Below are positions 44,401 to 54,441 of a stretch of DNA of 64,000 nt, one piece after another. Position 1 is the first letter of the stretch. Every line of letters begins with the position of its first letter. The notes beneath the pieces were generated by a model. It worked only from the letters and a program-made list of their open reading frames with translations. It searched no databases and was not told the DNA's origin. Source of the DNA: Sorex araneus (taxonomy: Eukaryota; Chordata; Mammalia; Eulipotyphla; Soricidae); contig NC_073306.1 in NCBI RefSeq assembly GCF_027595985.1, positions 193,457,000 to 193,520,999 on the forward strand, written 5' to 3'. The position numbers and the translations under genes are program-made.

Positions 44401-45463
44401 TGTCTTTACTCAATATACTCAAGAGTCTGAAATGTCTAAATTGAAAAGCCTACTGCAAACAAATAGATAACAATGGACATTTAAATACTTTGACAGTTAT
44501 AGGTTTAAAAGTTATTTTGTATGTTCATCTAGAAAGTTCTATAGTAACTCTAGGTCATAGAGGTCTAAAATTTATCTTAAGCTCTAAGTCTTTCTAAAAT
44601 AATAGTGAGAATGACAGACATTTTATGACATGCAATTATTTGTAAAATCTAAATTTTTAAGCGCTTATAGTGATAAAAGTCATTTTCCCATGTATTATGA
44701 TATATAAGACATCTTATAAGCAAGAGAAAACTGACTTACCTAGTACTTCGCTATAAAACTGATCCCATTTCTTTTCATTTAATGTCTGGCTCCAAAAGTC
44801 AAAATATAGCACATACATCATATTTTTCACTCTCTCCATGAATGTCATTCGGTCACTTAACTCTGACAAAGTAGCAGGCACATAGGAAGGTGGGAGTGGA
44901 AGTCCTCCGGCATACTTTTCAAATGTTGAGCCCATAGAGATGCGGAGACTGTACATTAAAGGAATTTTGAATATTTCTGCTAAAAGTTCCCCACAAGGTC
45001 CAGCGGCATCTGCAAGAACGACATCAAATCTTGATTCCTGTAGCTTTTTCATTAGTTTCTTGTTGAAAACTGCATCTTTACAAAGCTTTTCAACTACATT
45101 CATAAATTCCAAAACCACATCTTGCATTTTTGAATAATATGCGAAAAATGATTGTTTTGGCATATCATATGTCCATAAATTAATGAGTTTCTTGAAAATA
45201 CCCTCAAAATCATCCTTAGACAAAGATGTTGGGTAAATCTCAAACTTAATAGTGGATGTTTTGTTGGGATCTACAAGAATGGAAGCTGAAGATGTCAGAA
45301 CAACCACCTCATGACCTCTTTGGACAAGTTCATCAAGGATCGTCTTTATGTTGATCCAGTGGCTGTATTCCGCGGGCCACACCAGCACTTTTCCACAACT
45401 CCCACAACCAAAGTAATAACCCAGCTCTAGCAGGAGAAGAGTTGATATCCATTTCATAGACAT
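26138..45463 (-). CDS. UGT2B: UGT2B gene B, complete six-exon gene (spliced)
   Basis: The only UGT2B gene wholly inside the window. Coding exons read 45463-44740, 42623-42475, 37942-37811, 36088-36001, 33132-32913 and 26417-26138: 724, 149, 132, 88, 220 and 280 bp, together 1593 bp or 530 residues plus stop. Lengths and phases are those of mammalian UGT2B genes, all introns are GT-AG, and I see no stop or frameshift. The product is a type I ER-membrane UDP-glucuronosyltransferase: signal peptide 1-23, His35 and Asp152 in the substrate half, UGT signature at 372-400, membrane helix about 493-510, and a basic tail ending KEKRH that fits the KxKxx ER-retrieval rule. Known role of the family: conjugation of steroids, bile acids, fatty acids and drugs with glucuronic acid. 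Which UGT2B orthologue it is cannot be told, as the family expands separately in each lineage. Confidence 0.93.
26418..28069. other. Intron 5 of gene B, part without recognised gene
   Basis: AT-rich. Only a worn type A SINE-like stretch at about 26850-26970 (ggcatcactccaagtggtac, ctggcattgaacccaggg). Same content at 61817-63469. Confidence 0.5.
28070..28318 (+). mobile_element. Type B SINE, complete
   Basis: ctggtgcaatagtacagcgg head with gttggattcc, then gcctggcaggctacccgtgg, gttactggtgcccgctccag and a gattccagtgattcagtgat tail. Intron 5. Right copy 63470-63718. Confidence 0.87.
28981..29169 (-). mobile_element. SOR-like SINE type A
   Basis: Reverse copy: (TTTTG)n start, gggtcacaatcagcgatgct, cactcaggaatcactcctgg, ccatatggaatgctggga, tcgctccagccc. 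In intron 5 of gene B. Confidence 0.88.
29590..31661 (+). mobile_element. Young 5'-truncated L1 in intron 5 of gene B
   Basis: It carries the last third of ORF2 and the 3' UTR, ending in an A run. A perfect 16 bp target duplication gaaaatgttcatgaaa flanks it (29574-29589, 31662-31677). The ORF2 part is open for about 475 codons and includes the cysteine motif C-x3-C-x7-H-x4-C (about 30759-30812). One extra T near 30993 (aatcttgg where other copies have aatctgg) shifts the frame and stops it at 31016; the other frame then runs on to TAG at 31198-31200. It lies antisense to the UGT gene. Truncation and the missing reverse transcriptase core mean it cannot move by itself. Confidence 0.95.
31791..32041 (-). 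mobile_element. Type B SINE with 14 bp target duplication
   Basis: Reverse copy (gcaccagtaacatctccatt, cggtagcttgctggactctc, gctgtgctatcactcca) between two copies of gaatgaagcaataa (31777-31790, 32042-32055). Intron 5 of gene B. Confidence 0.92.
32243..32912 (-). mobile_element. Worn type A SINE (32243-32404), then plain intron
   Basis: ggagtgctcagggcttactc, gctcagggaaccatgtatgg; old. 32405-32912 is AT-rich and shows nothing up to the exon 5 donor. Confidence 0.55.
32913..33132 (-). CDS. UGT2B: UGT2B gene B, exon 5 (UGT signature)
   Basis: 220 bp exon between acceptor TTTTAG|GTCATCCC and donor CCTTC|GTGAGT, fully open. It codes [20 protein letters not shown], then the [20 protein letters not shown] stretch, and ends [10 protein letters not shown]. 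Residues 372-400 satisfy the UGT signature; His375, Asp399 and Gln400 match the UDP-glucuronate contacts of UGT2B7 (His374, Asp398, Gln399). Its duplicates for genes A and C lie outside the window. Confidence 0.97.
33597..33852 (+). mobile_element. Type B SINE, complete
   Basis: ccagaacgatagcacagcgg head, gagcctggcaagctacccat, gttactggtgcctgctcaag, tgctacagttacagtgc tail. Intron 4 of gene B, just beyond the 3' end of an L1. Confidence 0.88.
33860..35880 (-). mobile_element. L1 with 5' UTR and ORF1 joined to its 3' end (internal deletion)
   Basis: Minus strand. 35880-35550 is GC-rich and 5' UTR-like. About 35130-34450 is ORF1: [15 protein letters not shown]-like coiled coil, then a [10 protein letters not shown]-type stretch typical of L1 ORF1. 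At about 34388 it jumps to the ORF2 end (gccaaaatctgg) and 3' UTR (33870-34300). ORF2 reverse transcriptase and endonuclease are missing. It is in intron 4 of gene B in the same orientation, with its 5' end about 120 bp from exon 4. Confidence 0.8.
36001..36088 (-). CDS. UGT2B: UGT2B gene B, exon 4
   Basis: 88 bp exon, the fixed UGT2 exon 4 length. Acceptor TTTATAG|GTTCTC and donor CTTCTTG|GTAAGA. It codes [18 protein letters not shown] followed by [11 protein letters not shown]; the [11 protein letters not shown] block spans the exon 4-5 junction and is part of the nucleotide-sugar site. An L1 remnant in the same orientation begins only about 120 bp downstream in the gene sense. Confidence 0.96.
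36089..37810. other. Intron 3 of gene B, no recognised feature
   Basis: AT-rich unique sequence. The segmental repeat restarts within it at 37371, but that only marks the window edge, not a real joint: the left copy is cut by position 1. Confidence 0.6.
37811..37942 (-). CDS. UGT2B: UGT2B gene B, exon 3
   Basis: 132 bp, TTCCTAG acceptor and AAAAG|GTTAGA donor, coding 44 residues from [13 protein letters not shown] to ALAQIPQK. It joins exon 2 and exon 4 in frame without a carried base. The only coding difference from gene A exon 3 that I see is Ile for Val five residues before the donor. Confidence 0.96.
39338..39593 (-). mobile_element. tRNA-headed SINE type B (right copy)
   Basis: Duplicate of the element at 1964-2219, in intron 2 of gene B, with the same flanking target duplication. 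Confidence 0.82.
40330..41205 (+). mobile_element. LTR-like fossil (right copy)
   Basis: Duplicate of the LTR-like stretch at about 3040-3835, in intron 2 of gene B. Fossil, incomplete. Confidence 0.4.
41829..42004 (+). mobile_element. SOR-like SINE type A (right copy)
   Basis: Duplicate of 4464-4640. Confidence 0.85.
42475..42623 (-). CDS. UGT2B: UGT2B gene B, exon 2
   Basis: 149 bp with TTTCAG acceptor and CCCAAG|GTAACC donor, coding [14 protein letters not shown] through KPAKPLPK, identical in protein to gene A exon 2. At silent positions (gattgggtgagg) it matches both cassette b exon 2 copies better than its own left-copy counterpart, a possible mark of gene conversion. Confidence 0.96.
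42893..43900 (-). mobile_element. L1 3' end with GC-rich tandem repeat (right copy)
   Basis: Duplicate of 5520-6540, with the same 331 bp period (repeat starts near 43410 and 43740); in intron 1 of gene B. Confidence 0.7.
44740..45463 (-). CDS. UGT2B: UGT2B gene B, exon 1 (start codon, signal peptide, substrate domain)
   Basis: 724 bp from ATG at 45463 to donor ACTAG|GTAAGT; residues 1-241 are open. Signal peptide [19 protein letters not shown]..., His35 in EYSHW, RGHEV at 49-53, Asp152 in VVLADA. Against gene A it has Tyr16 for Cys, Asp44 for Glu, Ile72 for Met, Ala131 for Val and Ser for Thr in RISMG. Most changes are mild and outside the catalytic residues, so the two enzymes probably share much of their substrate range; that is inference. 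Confidence 0.97.
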
Positions 45464-45513
45464 TATGGCAGAAAGAGATGTTTTTTTGAAAACTACTTTT
45501 TCCTGTCGCTTTG

Positions 45514-45562
45514 CTTATATTCTTGTCTGAGCAATAAATCAACAAGGAAGTTAATGTATAAC
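45514..45562 (-). promoter_or_regulatory. Putative promoter of UGT2B gene B: TATA-like box and HNF1-like site
   Basis: Same arrangement as gene A: TATA-like AGAATATAAG (45514-45523) and GTTAATGTATAAC (45550-45562), unchanged between copies, which fits continued use. Confidence 0.55.
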
Positions 45563-45794
45563 TAATTTCGAAAGCAAGTACATAATTTTCTCAACCAGCA
45601 CATTTCAAGTGAATAGAAAATTCAAAGTCGAGGTGACCTGGTTTGTGAGTAAATGTATTCAATATCTCTAAAGATTATAAAGAAATGAAGAAATGACCTA
45701 GTGTGCAATGTACTAACATTACATAATATTTTTGTGAGACTGTTAAAGGTAATGGTAGTGAGATGACACTGTACCATTTCAAGACACATTAATT

Positions 45795-46095
45795 TGTGCT
45801 GAAAGTAGACTAGAGACTCAACACAATGGCCACTCAACACCCCTATTGCAAACCACAACACCCAATTGGAGAGAGAACAAAAGGGAACACCCTACCACAG
45901 AGCCAGGTGGTGTGTGGGGAGATGAGATTCGGGGTTGGGAGGGATACTGGGCTATTGGTGGTGGGGAATGGGCACTGGTGGGGGGATGGGTTCTCAAACA
46001 TTGTATGAAGAAACATAAGCACAAAAATGTGCAAATTTGTAACTGTACCTCACAGTGATTCACTAATTAATAAATAAGTAAATTTTAAAAACGAT
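45795..46095 (+). mobile_element. L1 3' end upstream of gene B
   Basis: Duplicate of 8428-8728, with the same acattaatt duplication (45786-45794, 46096-46104). Confidence 0.85.
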
Positions 46096-46271
46096 ACATT
46101 AATTCAAGCAAAAGCTGTTTTCTACTACAATCAGAATGTCTGAAAAGTGATGCTTTGAGAACTTGTTTGCTTTGTTTTTATAAGCACTGTAGAGTTGCCA
46201 TGAGATATTGCAGTAGACAAGTGACTGGTCTTGCAAGAAACTGACTCGGGTTTGTTTCTTGGCACTACATC

Positions 46272-46474
46272 TAGTTGGCCAGGTGTTCTCTGGAGTTTTG
46301 TGTTTGTTCTTGTTTTGGGATGCACCTGAAATTCTAAGGGGCCACTCCTAGATTGGCACTGAAAAGTTACTTTTGTCAATGCTAGGTGGACCAGAGGAGA
46401 TGCTGTGGCTAGAACCCGGGTTGACTGCAAGAAAATCATATGTCCAATTTCACTGTATTATTCCTTTGGCTCTG
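46272..46474 (-). mobile_element. Ancient type A SINE (right copy)
   Basis: Duplicate of 8905-9106. Confidence 0.5.
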
Positions 46475-48237
46475 GTTAACCTCAGGTACAATATAAGTCC
46501 CAGGACAAATCCATAAGAGTTCCCCGAACAACACAGTTTTCTTTTAACATGCCACCTCCAAATTTGAGATATAAAAAGGTCAAAGTGCACAGAAAAATAT
46601 TGCACATCAGATCTTATTATAAATGAAATGCAAGTTAAAGACTATGAAACCTCATCTCTCAATTAAGAACAGGCCGTTATGAGTAGTTTATATCAAAAGG
46701 ACAGAGGAAAGAGATGTGGGCAATAGGACCACCTCTATTTTATTAATATGAATTGGATCTAAAGGGGTGAAAACTATGAAAGGTATAAATATTTCTAAAT
46801 CACAGGATTCCATAGCTATGTATGTAATCAAAGTTTGCCAAGGACTGCTTTGGTATGTACACAGATATATTTATTGTAATACTATTTACCTTACAAAAAC
46901 CTGGAAGCAGCCAGGAGCCAACACAGAGTAGATGAAGAAGTTGTGGAGGCAGGGTCTTGATGGGAGAGAGGCTGTGAAGTGAGACTGTTTCTAATCCCTC
47001 AAATGAGAAAATCCCAACTGGGAAGAGAGTTTTGTCCGTTTCCTTGACTGAGACCAGCTGGAGAGAGTGCTCAGCATCTCTGAGAGTGGAAAGTCACTGA
47101 AAGGCAGCCAGGTCACAGCTCAGTCACACATTCCCAGGAGGCAGAGGGTAACTCCGATTCTTTAAGCTCCAAAGCTTTCTGGAACAAGGCTATAAGCCTC
47201 CTGATTCGACACACTGTGTCAAAGTCTGGGATTTATCCTTGACTGCCTTGCAAGTAGCAGAATATTTCAGTCCCCATCTCAAGTCATGGTTACATAGTGG
47301 CTGGCTTTATAACTTCAGTGTAAAACCCCCAAACTACTCTCTCCCCTCTGTATGGCTGCCATGTCAACTAGTACCACCTGAAGACACAAGTCTTTACTCT
47401 GGGTGGAGTGAGGAGAAAACAGCAGAGAAGCAGAGTGAGAATTACCAATTGTGGCTTCCCTGTACACATGAGAACACATATTGCAGATGAAAGAAACCAG
47501 ACAGCAGGCAAGGTGTCTGTCATCCCCCAGCTCAGCTGAGTTTGACTCCTGGTTTCATTGAGGATCCTCAAATTTCTGCCAGAGCACAGGTTCAGTAACA
47601 ACTCTTGAACAGAAGTGGTTTGCCCCCATGATAAAACAACACCCTGAATAAAAACATGTTCTTCAATGTTCATAAAATTCCTATGTGGATGCATTCAAAT
47701 GATGAATGATGGATAAAGTCAGTATGAGTATAATGCACCAATCTTGTTTTTTCAGCTAAAAGGCCATTTCTAGAAAAATAAAAGACCTAGTTATCTGAAA
47801 CAAGCTAAGATCAGAAGATTATGTTTTATAAAATTGTGTTATCAGAAATTATCATAATAAGGTAATAGCTTATGCGTGTCCTTGCTGTCTGCTCCCCTAA
47901 ATGTCTGAATGCACATACCACTGAGAGACTCTTACATTTTCAAGGTCAAAAGTCCACCACCCATGATGTTCAGAATAAGCTTACAAATCCATGATGTGTG
48001 TGTTAGGTAATTAGAAGAGAAGAGAGAAGGATCATGCAGTATTTCACTAGGGTCATCAGGATATGTGCTTTAAGGCTATTAGAATTTTATATTTAAGCTC
48101 TTATTTTAAGGTAATAACATCTTGAATGCAATCTCAGTTTTATGTTGCTGCCAATCCAAAGTAGACCAATCTTAAAATTTATAATTTTTTTTAATGGATA
48201 CTGATTTTAAATTATATCTTAACAGAATGTTTTTATA

Positions 48238-48409
48238 GCTGGAATGATAGCACAGCGGGTAGGGCATGTATCTTGCATGTGGCTGACCAGGTTCAATTCC
48301 TGGCATCCCATATGGTTCCCTGAGCACCACCAGGAGAAATTCCTGAGTGCAGAGTCAGGAGTAACCCTGAAGCATCATGGGGTGTGAGTCAAATAGTGAA
48401 GAAAAAAAA
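48238..48409 (+). mobile_element. SOR-like SINE type A (right copy)
   Basis: Duplicate of 10870-11042. Confidence 0.82.
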
Positions 48410-49030
48410 TAATTGGTTTTATTTCAGACCATATTATGTTTTTTCTTTCCATCACAACTCATCTCATCCTTTGCATTCAAAAGTCATCTTCTTGCCATGA
48501 TATATGATGGGCAGTTTTTAAACATAGAAAAATTATAAGACTTTTCTATTACAACATGATTAAAATCTTTATATAAAAATCTATATATCTATATTTTTAT
48601 CTATTTACCTCTATGTCCAGTAAATTAACCCTTGTATTGTCTTGTATTCCATAAGATGTTAAAAGCCATGTTCTATAGGCTTGTTTTGAGGGTTGCTAAA
48701 GACTTCTTCCATGGCTAAAAATAGCCACTCAAAGGGTAATAGTCTGTGTAAAATCCTAGGGACTCAAATAAAGGGTTTTTTGAATAGGAAAGGGCAAATA
48801 AAGTTGATATTTTGTTTCAAATAATTTTGTTGTAGATTTATTTTTAACCGTGGCATAATTGATACGCTAAGATTAGTAACAACAAGTCTCACAAGGGAGA
48901 CATTACTGGTGCCCACTTGAGCAAATGACATTACTGGTGCCTGCTTAAGAAAATAGACGAACAAGGGAAGACAGTGCTACAGCGCTGACTTATTTCTTTA
49001 AAATAAACTTTCCTTTTTGCTTGATTTCTG

Positions 49031-49212
49031 TTTTGTTTTGTTTTTTTTTTTGTTTTTGGGTCACACCTGCAATGCTCAGGGGTTACTCCTGCTTTGCACT
49101 CAGGAATTACTCCTCGAAGTGCTCGAGGGACAATATGGTATGCTGGGAATTGAACCCATGCCAGCAGCGTTCAAGGCAAATGCCATACCCACTGTGCTAT
49201 CACTCCAGCCCC
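49031..49212 (-). mobile_element. SOR-like SINE type A beside cassette b exon 2 (right copy)
   Basis: Duplicate of 11664-11845 with the same 15 bp target duplication (49016-49030, 49213-49227). Confidence 0.92.
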
Positions 49213-49270
49213 TTTGCTTGATTTCTGAAGATGAAATTTAAAGTAAAAAGAAAAAACAGGACCAGGTTAC

Positions 49271-49419
49271 CTTAGGCAGGGGCTTGGCAGGCTTGCAGTG
49301 CAGTCCTCCAACAAACTCAAAATTTGGTAAGATTGGGTGAGGAAACTGAAAATCCCAGTATGTTCTAATGAGCCAGAACCCAGCATTCCGCCTTAGCTCA
49401 GATAACGTAGGGGGTCTTC
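49271..49419 (-). pseudogene. UGT2B: UGT2B cassette b, exon 2 (right copy)
   Basis: 149 bp, open, with TTTCAG|GAAGAC acceptor and CCTAAG|GTAACC donor. The normally conserved GKADFWL reads RNAGFWL: three replacements within about 15 bases, while the rest ([10 protein letters not shown] to KPAKPLPK) is unchanged. Partner exon 1 at 50562-51284 is frameshifted, so I treat the pair as dead. Confidence 0.8.
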
Positions 49420-50561
49420 CTGAAAGATAACAAAACAAAACAACACAAAATACAAAAAATAAGTCATAAATGTAAAGGTAATGAAAAAAAGGAATGTGAA
49501 TATCCCAAGAAATTTTCTGCCATGATCTTTCTACAATGGAGTCAAAGGTGCAATATCACTTGTGGTTTGTTGATGCAAATTATCTAGATACATTTAAGTT
49601 TTAATTTCATGTCATCTACCATAAAATGTATTGTAGATTATAGTTGCTTGTGATGCAACTGTAATCCACGCATAGAATTTAAATGTTTGAAGCATGTTGT
49701 CACATCTTTTAATACAAGATAAAATAGAAAAAAATTTAAAAAATAATCAATAAATCTCCTTTTAAAACTGTTTATGAATCAGGAACAGAGTTATAGGATA
49801 GGCACTTGTCTTGAATATAGACAACCAGTTTCTATTCATGCAGCCCCATATGGTCCCCGAGCACTTCAGAGTAATTCCTTAGTACAGACCCAGGAGTATC
49901 CTCTTGGCACTGCTCTGCATCAGAAGCAAGAAATCAAGTGTACTGTTTATGGCACTCAAAAGAGCATGTCCTGCAGTGGTGAACTAACAAAAACCAGGAC
50001 AAAATGGACCATGCATTCTTTTAGGAGTTGGTGATCTTTATTTCTCTCTCCAAATTGAGAGAGCCCTCTAAATTATATGGGGAAGTTTTACCCAGGTCCA
50101 GGAGTGAGACTCTGGTTCTTTCCATGAATGCACTCTGCAGCTTTGCTTTTCCTTTGCATCTAAATGAAATAATTTTATTGTTGAAGTAAGTTTATAATTT
50201 TTCTTGAAGCTTATATGTCTCTATTCAACATCCCCAAGAGTCTCAAGTGTCTAAATTAAAAGGCATCCAGCAAACAAATAATAACGTACATTTATATATT
50301 TTGACATGTACAATTATTAATCTTGTTTCGTATCACTCTGTGGAATGTTCTAGAAACTATGGGACATAATGCTCTAACATTCACACTAAATTTGAAATCT
50401 TTCCATAATAATTTGTGCATGACAGACATTTTATATGATATTACATTAGTGTATAAAATCTAAATCTTTATGCATTTAGAATAGAAATGCATAATAAATC
50501 ATCAAAACTTTCCCAGGTTTTATTCTATTTTAGAAATCTTATTAAGTGAAATCTGACTTAC

Positions 50562-51284
50562 CTAGTACTTCACTGCAAAATTTATCCCATTTCTTCTCAT
50601 TTAACTTGTGGCTCCAAAAGTCAAAATACAGCACATATATGATATTTTTTACTCTCTCCATGAATGTCATACGGTCAGTTAATTGTGAAAAAAGAACAGG
50701 CACATAGGAAGGTGGGAGTGAGAGTCCTCCGGCACACTTTTCATGTTTAGAGCCAAAGGAGAAACGGAGACTGTACAGTAAAGGGGCTTTCAGTACTTCA
50801 GCTAGAAGCTCACCACAGGGTCCAACGGGATCTGCCAAAACGACATCAAATCTTGATTCCTGTAGCTTTTTCATCAGTTTCTTGTTGAAAACTACATTTT
50901 ACAAAGCTGTTCAAAGCTATCAAAATATTCCCAAAGCGCATCTTGAATTTTTGAAAAATATGTAAAAAGTGATTGTTTTGGCATATCATATGTCCATGAA
51001 TTAATGAGTTTATTGAAAATACCCTCAAAATACTCCTGAGATATAGATGTTGGGTAGACCTCAAATTTAATAGTGGATGTTTTGTTGGGATCTACAAGAA
51101 TGGAAGCTGAAGATGTCAGAACAATCACCTCAGGACCTCTTTGGATAAGTTCTTCAAGGATCGTCTTTATGTTGATCCAGTGGCTGTATTCCGCGGGCCA
51201 CACCAGCACTTTTCCACAACTCCCACAACCAAAGTAATAACCCAGCTCTAGCAGGAGAAGAGTTGATATCCATTTCATAGACAT
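50562..51284 (-). pseudogene. UGT2B: UGT2B cassette b, exon 1, broken (right copy)
   Basis: 723 bp with normal ATG (51284) and donor ACTAG|GTAAGT. One base is missing at about 50897 (cattttac where the others have catctttac), shifting the frame after LCK at residue 129. The TAG and the RGxEV deletion of the left copy are absent here, so the two copies were disabled separately. The RGHEV His is Pro in both. The first 44 residues equal gene B exon 1, while residues 80-130 are of cassette b type. Also odd: [16 protein letters not shown] in place of [16 protein letters not shown]. Confidence 0.9.
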
Positions 51285-51333
51285 TATGGCAGAAAGTGAG
51301 CTTTTTGGAAAACTACTTTTTCCTGTCACTTTG

Positions 51334-51382
51334 CTTATATTCTAGTCTGAACAATAAATCAATAAGGAAGTTAATATATAAC
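51334..51382 (-). promoter_or_regulatory. Promoter-like region of cassette b (right copy)
   Basis: TATA-like AGAATATAAG at 51334-51343 and an HNF1-like GTTAATATATAAC at 51370-51382, better preserved than in the left cassette b. Confidence 0.4.
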
Positions 51383-52730
51383 TTATTTCCAAAGCAAGTA
51401 CATAATTTCCTCAATCAGCACATTTCAAGTGAATAGAAAATTTAAAGTCTAGATAACCTGGTTTGTGAGTAAGTGTATTCAATATTTCTGAGGATTATGA
51501 AGAGATGAAGAAATTAAGAAATGACCTAGTGTGCAATTTAACATTACATGATATTTTTGTAAGTGTAATGGTAGTGAGATGACACATTAATTCAAGCAAA
51601 AGCTGTTTTCTACTTTCAATTAAAATGTTTGAAAAGTGGTGCTTTGAGAATTTGTTCGCTTTGTTTTCATGAGCACTGTAGAGGAGCTCTGAGATATTGT
51701 AGTAGACAACTGACATGTCTTGCAAAAAGCTAACCCGTGTTTGTTTCTTGGCACTACATGTGGTTGGCCAGGTATACTCTGGGATTTTGTGTTTGTTTTT
51801 ATTTGGGATACACCTGAATTCTAAGGGGTCACTCCTAGATTGGCACTGAAAAGTTTCTTTTGTCAGTGCTGGGAGGATCAGAGGGGATGCTGTGGATTGA
51901 ACTTGGGTTGACTGCAAGCCAAGTGTCTGTGTGACTTCACTATATTATTCGTTTGGCTCTTGTTCAGCTCAGGTACAATATGAATCTCAGGGCAACTCCA
52001 TAAAAGTTCCTTGAACAATACAGTTTTCTTTCAACATGTCTCCTCTTAATTTGAGATAGACTAAAGGTCAAAGGGCACAGAAAATCAGGTCTTTGATTCT
52101 TGGCACTACATGTTGTTTTCCAGTATACTCTGGGATTTTGTGTTTGCTTGGTTTATTCATTTATTTTTTGGCTACAATTTGCATTGCTCCAGTTTCACAC
52201 CTAGAGTGGCATTTAGAAGTTACTGCTGACAGTGCCAGGGGGACCAGAGGCCATGCTGGGGATAAAACTTGGGTTGACTGCATGCAACTAACCACTTGAC
52301 TGTTGACAATGTCCCGGTTTGTCTCAGGTGCCATATGATTCGCAGAGTAACTCCATAAATGTTCTCTGAACAACACAGTTTTCTTTAAATATGCAATCTC
52401 CAAAACTGAGATATATAGGTAAAAGGGCACAGAAAAATATTGCACATCAGGTCTTAATATAAGTGAAATGCAACTTAAAGACTATAAAATCTTATCTCAC
52501 ATTTAAGAACAAAACTTTTTGAGTGGTTTATGTTAAAAGGACAGAGGATAGATTTGAGGGCAATAGGAGCACCCCTACTTTATTAATATGAATTGGGTCT
52601 GAAGGGGTGAAATCTATGAAAGGTATCAGTATTTCTAAATCACAGAAATCAACTCCTATGTATGTAATCAAAGTTTGTGAAGGACTGCTTTGGTATGTAC
52701 ACAAGTATGTTTAGTGTAATACTATTTACC

Positions 52731-53009
52731 CTTGATTCCTCCGTTCCTCTTGGAGAGTCCAGCAAGCCACCCAGCAGGTCCTGCCCACATGGCAGAAACT
52801 GGCAAGCTACCCGTGGAGTATTCAATATGCCAAATACAGTAATAATAACAGGTCTCATTCCCCTAACCCTGATAGAGCCTCCAATTGTTGGGAAAGATGA
52901 GTAAAGAGAGGCTTCTAAAATCTCAGGTCTGGGACAAATGGAGTCGTTACTGGTTCCCGCTCAAGCAAGTTGATGAACAAAAGGATGGCAGTGACAGTGA
53001 TACAGTGAT
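52731..53009 (+). mobile_element. Type B SINE, head-truncated (right copy)
   Basis: Duplicate of 15395-15672. Confidence 0.8.
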
Positions 53010-54441
53010 ACTTACCTTACAAAAACCTGGAAGCAGTCAAGTAGCCAAAATAGAAGTTGTGGAGGCAGGGTCTTGATGGGAGAAAAGCTGTGAAGTGAGA
53101 GTGTTTCTTAGCCCCTCAAATGTGAAAATATCAATTAGTAAGAGAGTTTTGTAAGTTTCCTTGACCGAGACAGTCTGGAGAGAGTGCTGAGCATCTCTGA
53201 GAGAGGAATGGGTGCTGATGGGCAGCCAGGACACAGCTCAGTCACATATCCCCAGAGGCAAAGCGTAACTCGGATTCTTTAAGCCCCAGAGCTTTCTGGA
53301 ACAAGGCTATAAGCCTCAAATATCTGCCAGAGTACAGGTTCTGTAACAACTGGTGTGTCCCTATGATAATACAACACCAGTGAATAAAAACATGCTCTTA
53401 AATGTTCATAAATGTCATATGTGGCTGCATTCAAATTATGTTCATGGATAAAGGCAGTATGACTATAATGTACCGACCTTTTTTTTTTATCAGCTATAAG
53501 GCCATTTGTAGAAAAATAAAAGACCTAGGTTATCTGAAAGAAGATAAAATGAGACTATGTTTTATAAAATTGTGTTACCAGAAATTACCATAAGAAGGTA
53601 ATAAGCTGAGATACAATATAGATTCAGGGCTTCCTAGTGAAAGAAATGGGAAATATTCTACATAAACATTTGAATTTCATTGCATATAGTCACTTTCATT
53701 TATTTTAGGGGGACTTACCTGAAGTTCTTAGGGCTCACTCCTGACTGTGCTCAGGGAGCAATCCTGATAGACTTGGGGATCATATGGGGTGCTGGGGTTG
53801 AATTGGTTCAGCTTATGTGTAGTCAGCACCCCACCAACGTGTCTTTCTGGCCTCTATTAAAATTCGTTCTATAACTTCTAATTCTTTCTTACTATTTTCT
53901 GTGAATTTTGCCATAGGTGTTTAAAGTATCTTTATTTAAATTACCTAGGTAAAATTTTTATTAATTTGTAGAGAATTTTTGTTGTATGTAATTGTTCTCA
54001 TCGTCAGTGCTGTAAGATGGATATTTGAAGTAGATATTTGCTTGGGAGAAAAGCTAGTTTAAAGATTTAAGTTGGGTTAAAACATATTAAATACAATCAC
54101 TTTAATTTTATTTACTTATTTTTTATTGAATCACCATGTAGAAAGTTACAAAGCTTTCAGGCTTAAGTCTCAGTTACAGAATACTCAAACACCCATCCCT
54201 TCACCAGTGCCCATATTCAACCACCAAGAACCACAGTGAACCTCCTCCCCATCCCCCCGACCACCATCCCACCTCTGTAGCTGATAAATTTCATTTTCCT
54301 TTCTCCTTACTTTGATTGCATTCAATATTTCAACAAAAAACTCACTATAATTGTTTGGAGTCCCCCCGAAAGACAATGTATAACTTGTACTATTTATAAG
54401 AATCATATATTTCATTTTTCAATATCTTTGGAGAATCATTT

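Larger units (their letters stand above)
41449..47869. repeat. Older tandem unit 1 (cassette a), right copy
   Basis: Counterpart of 4084-10502 inside the right segmental copy. It carries exons 2 and 1 of gene B and the same L1 insertions. Its partner unit follows at once. Confidence 0.87.
47870..53607. repeat. Older tandem unit 2 (cassette b), right copy
   Basis: Counterpart of 10503-16270. It carries the second broken exon 1 and an exon 2, with the same SINE insertions, which therefore predate the 37 kb duplication. Confidence 0.87.

Noticed and set aside
51285-51329. Upstream in-frame ATG at 51329 as the start of cassette b exon 1
   Set aside because: The added residues are not hydrophobic signal-peptide-like and every family member starts at MSMKW or its equivalent; the exon is frameshifted anyway.
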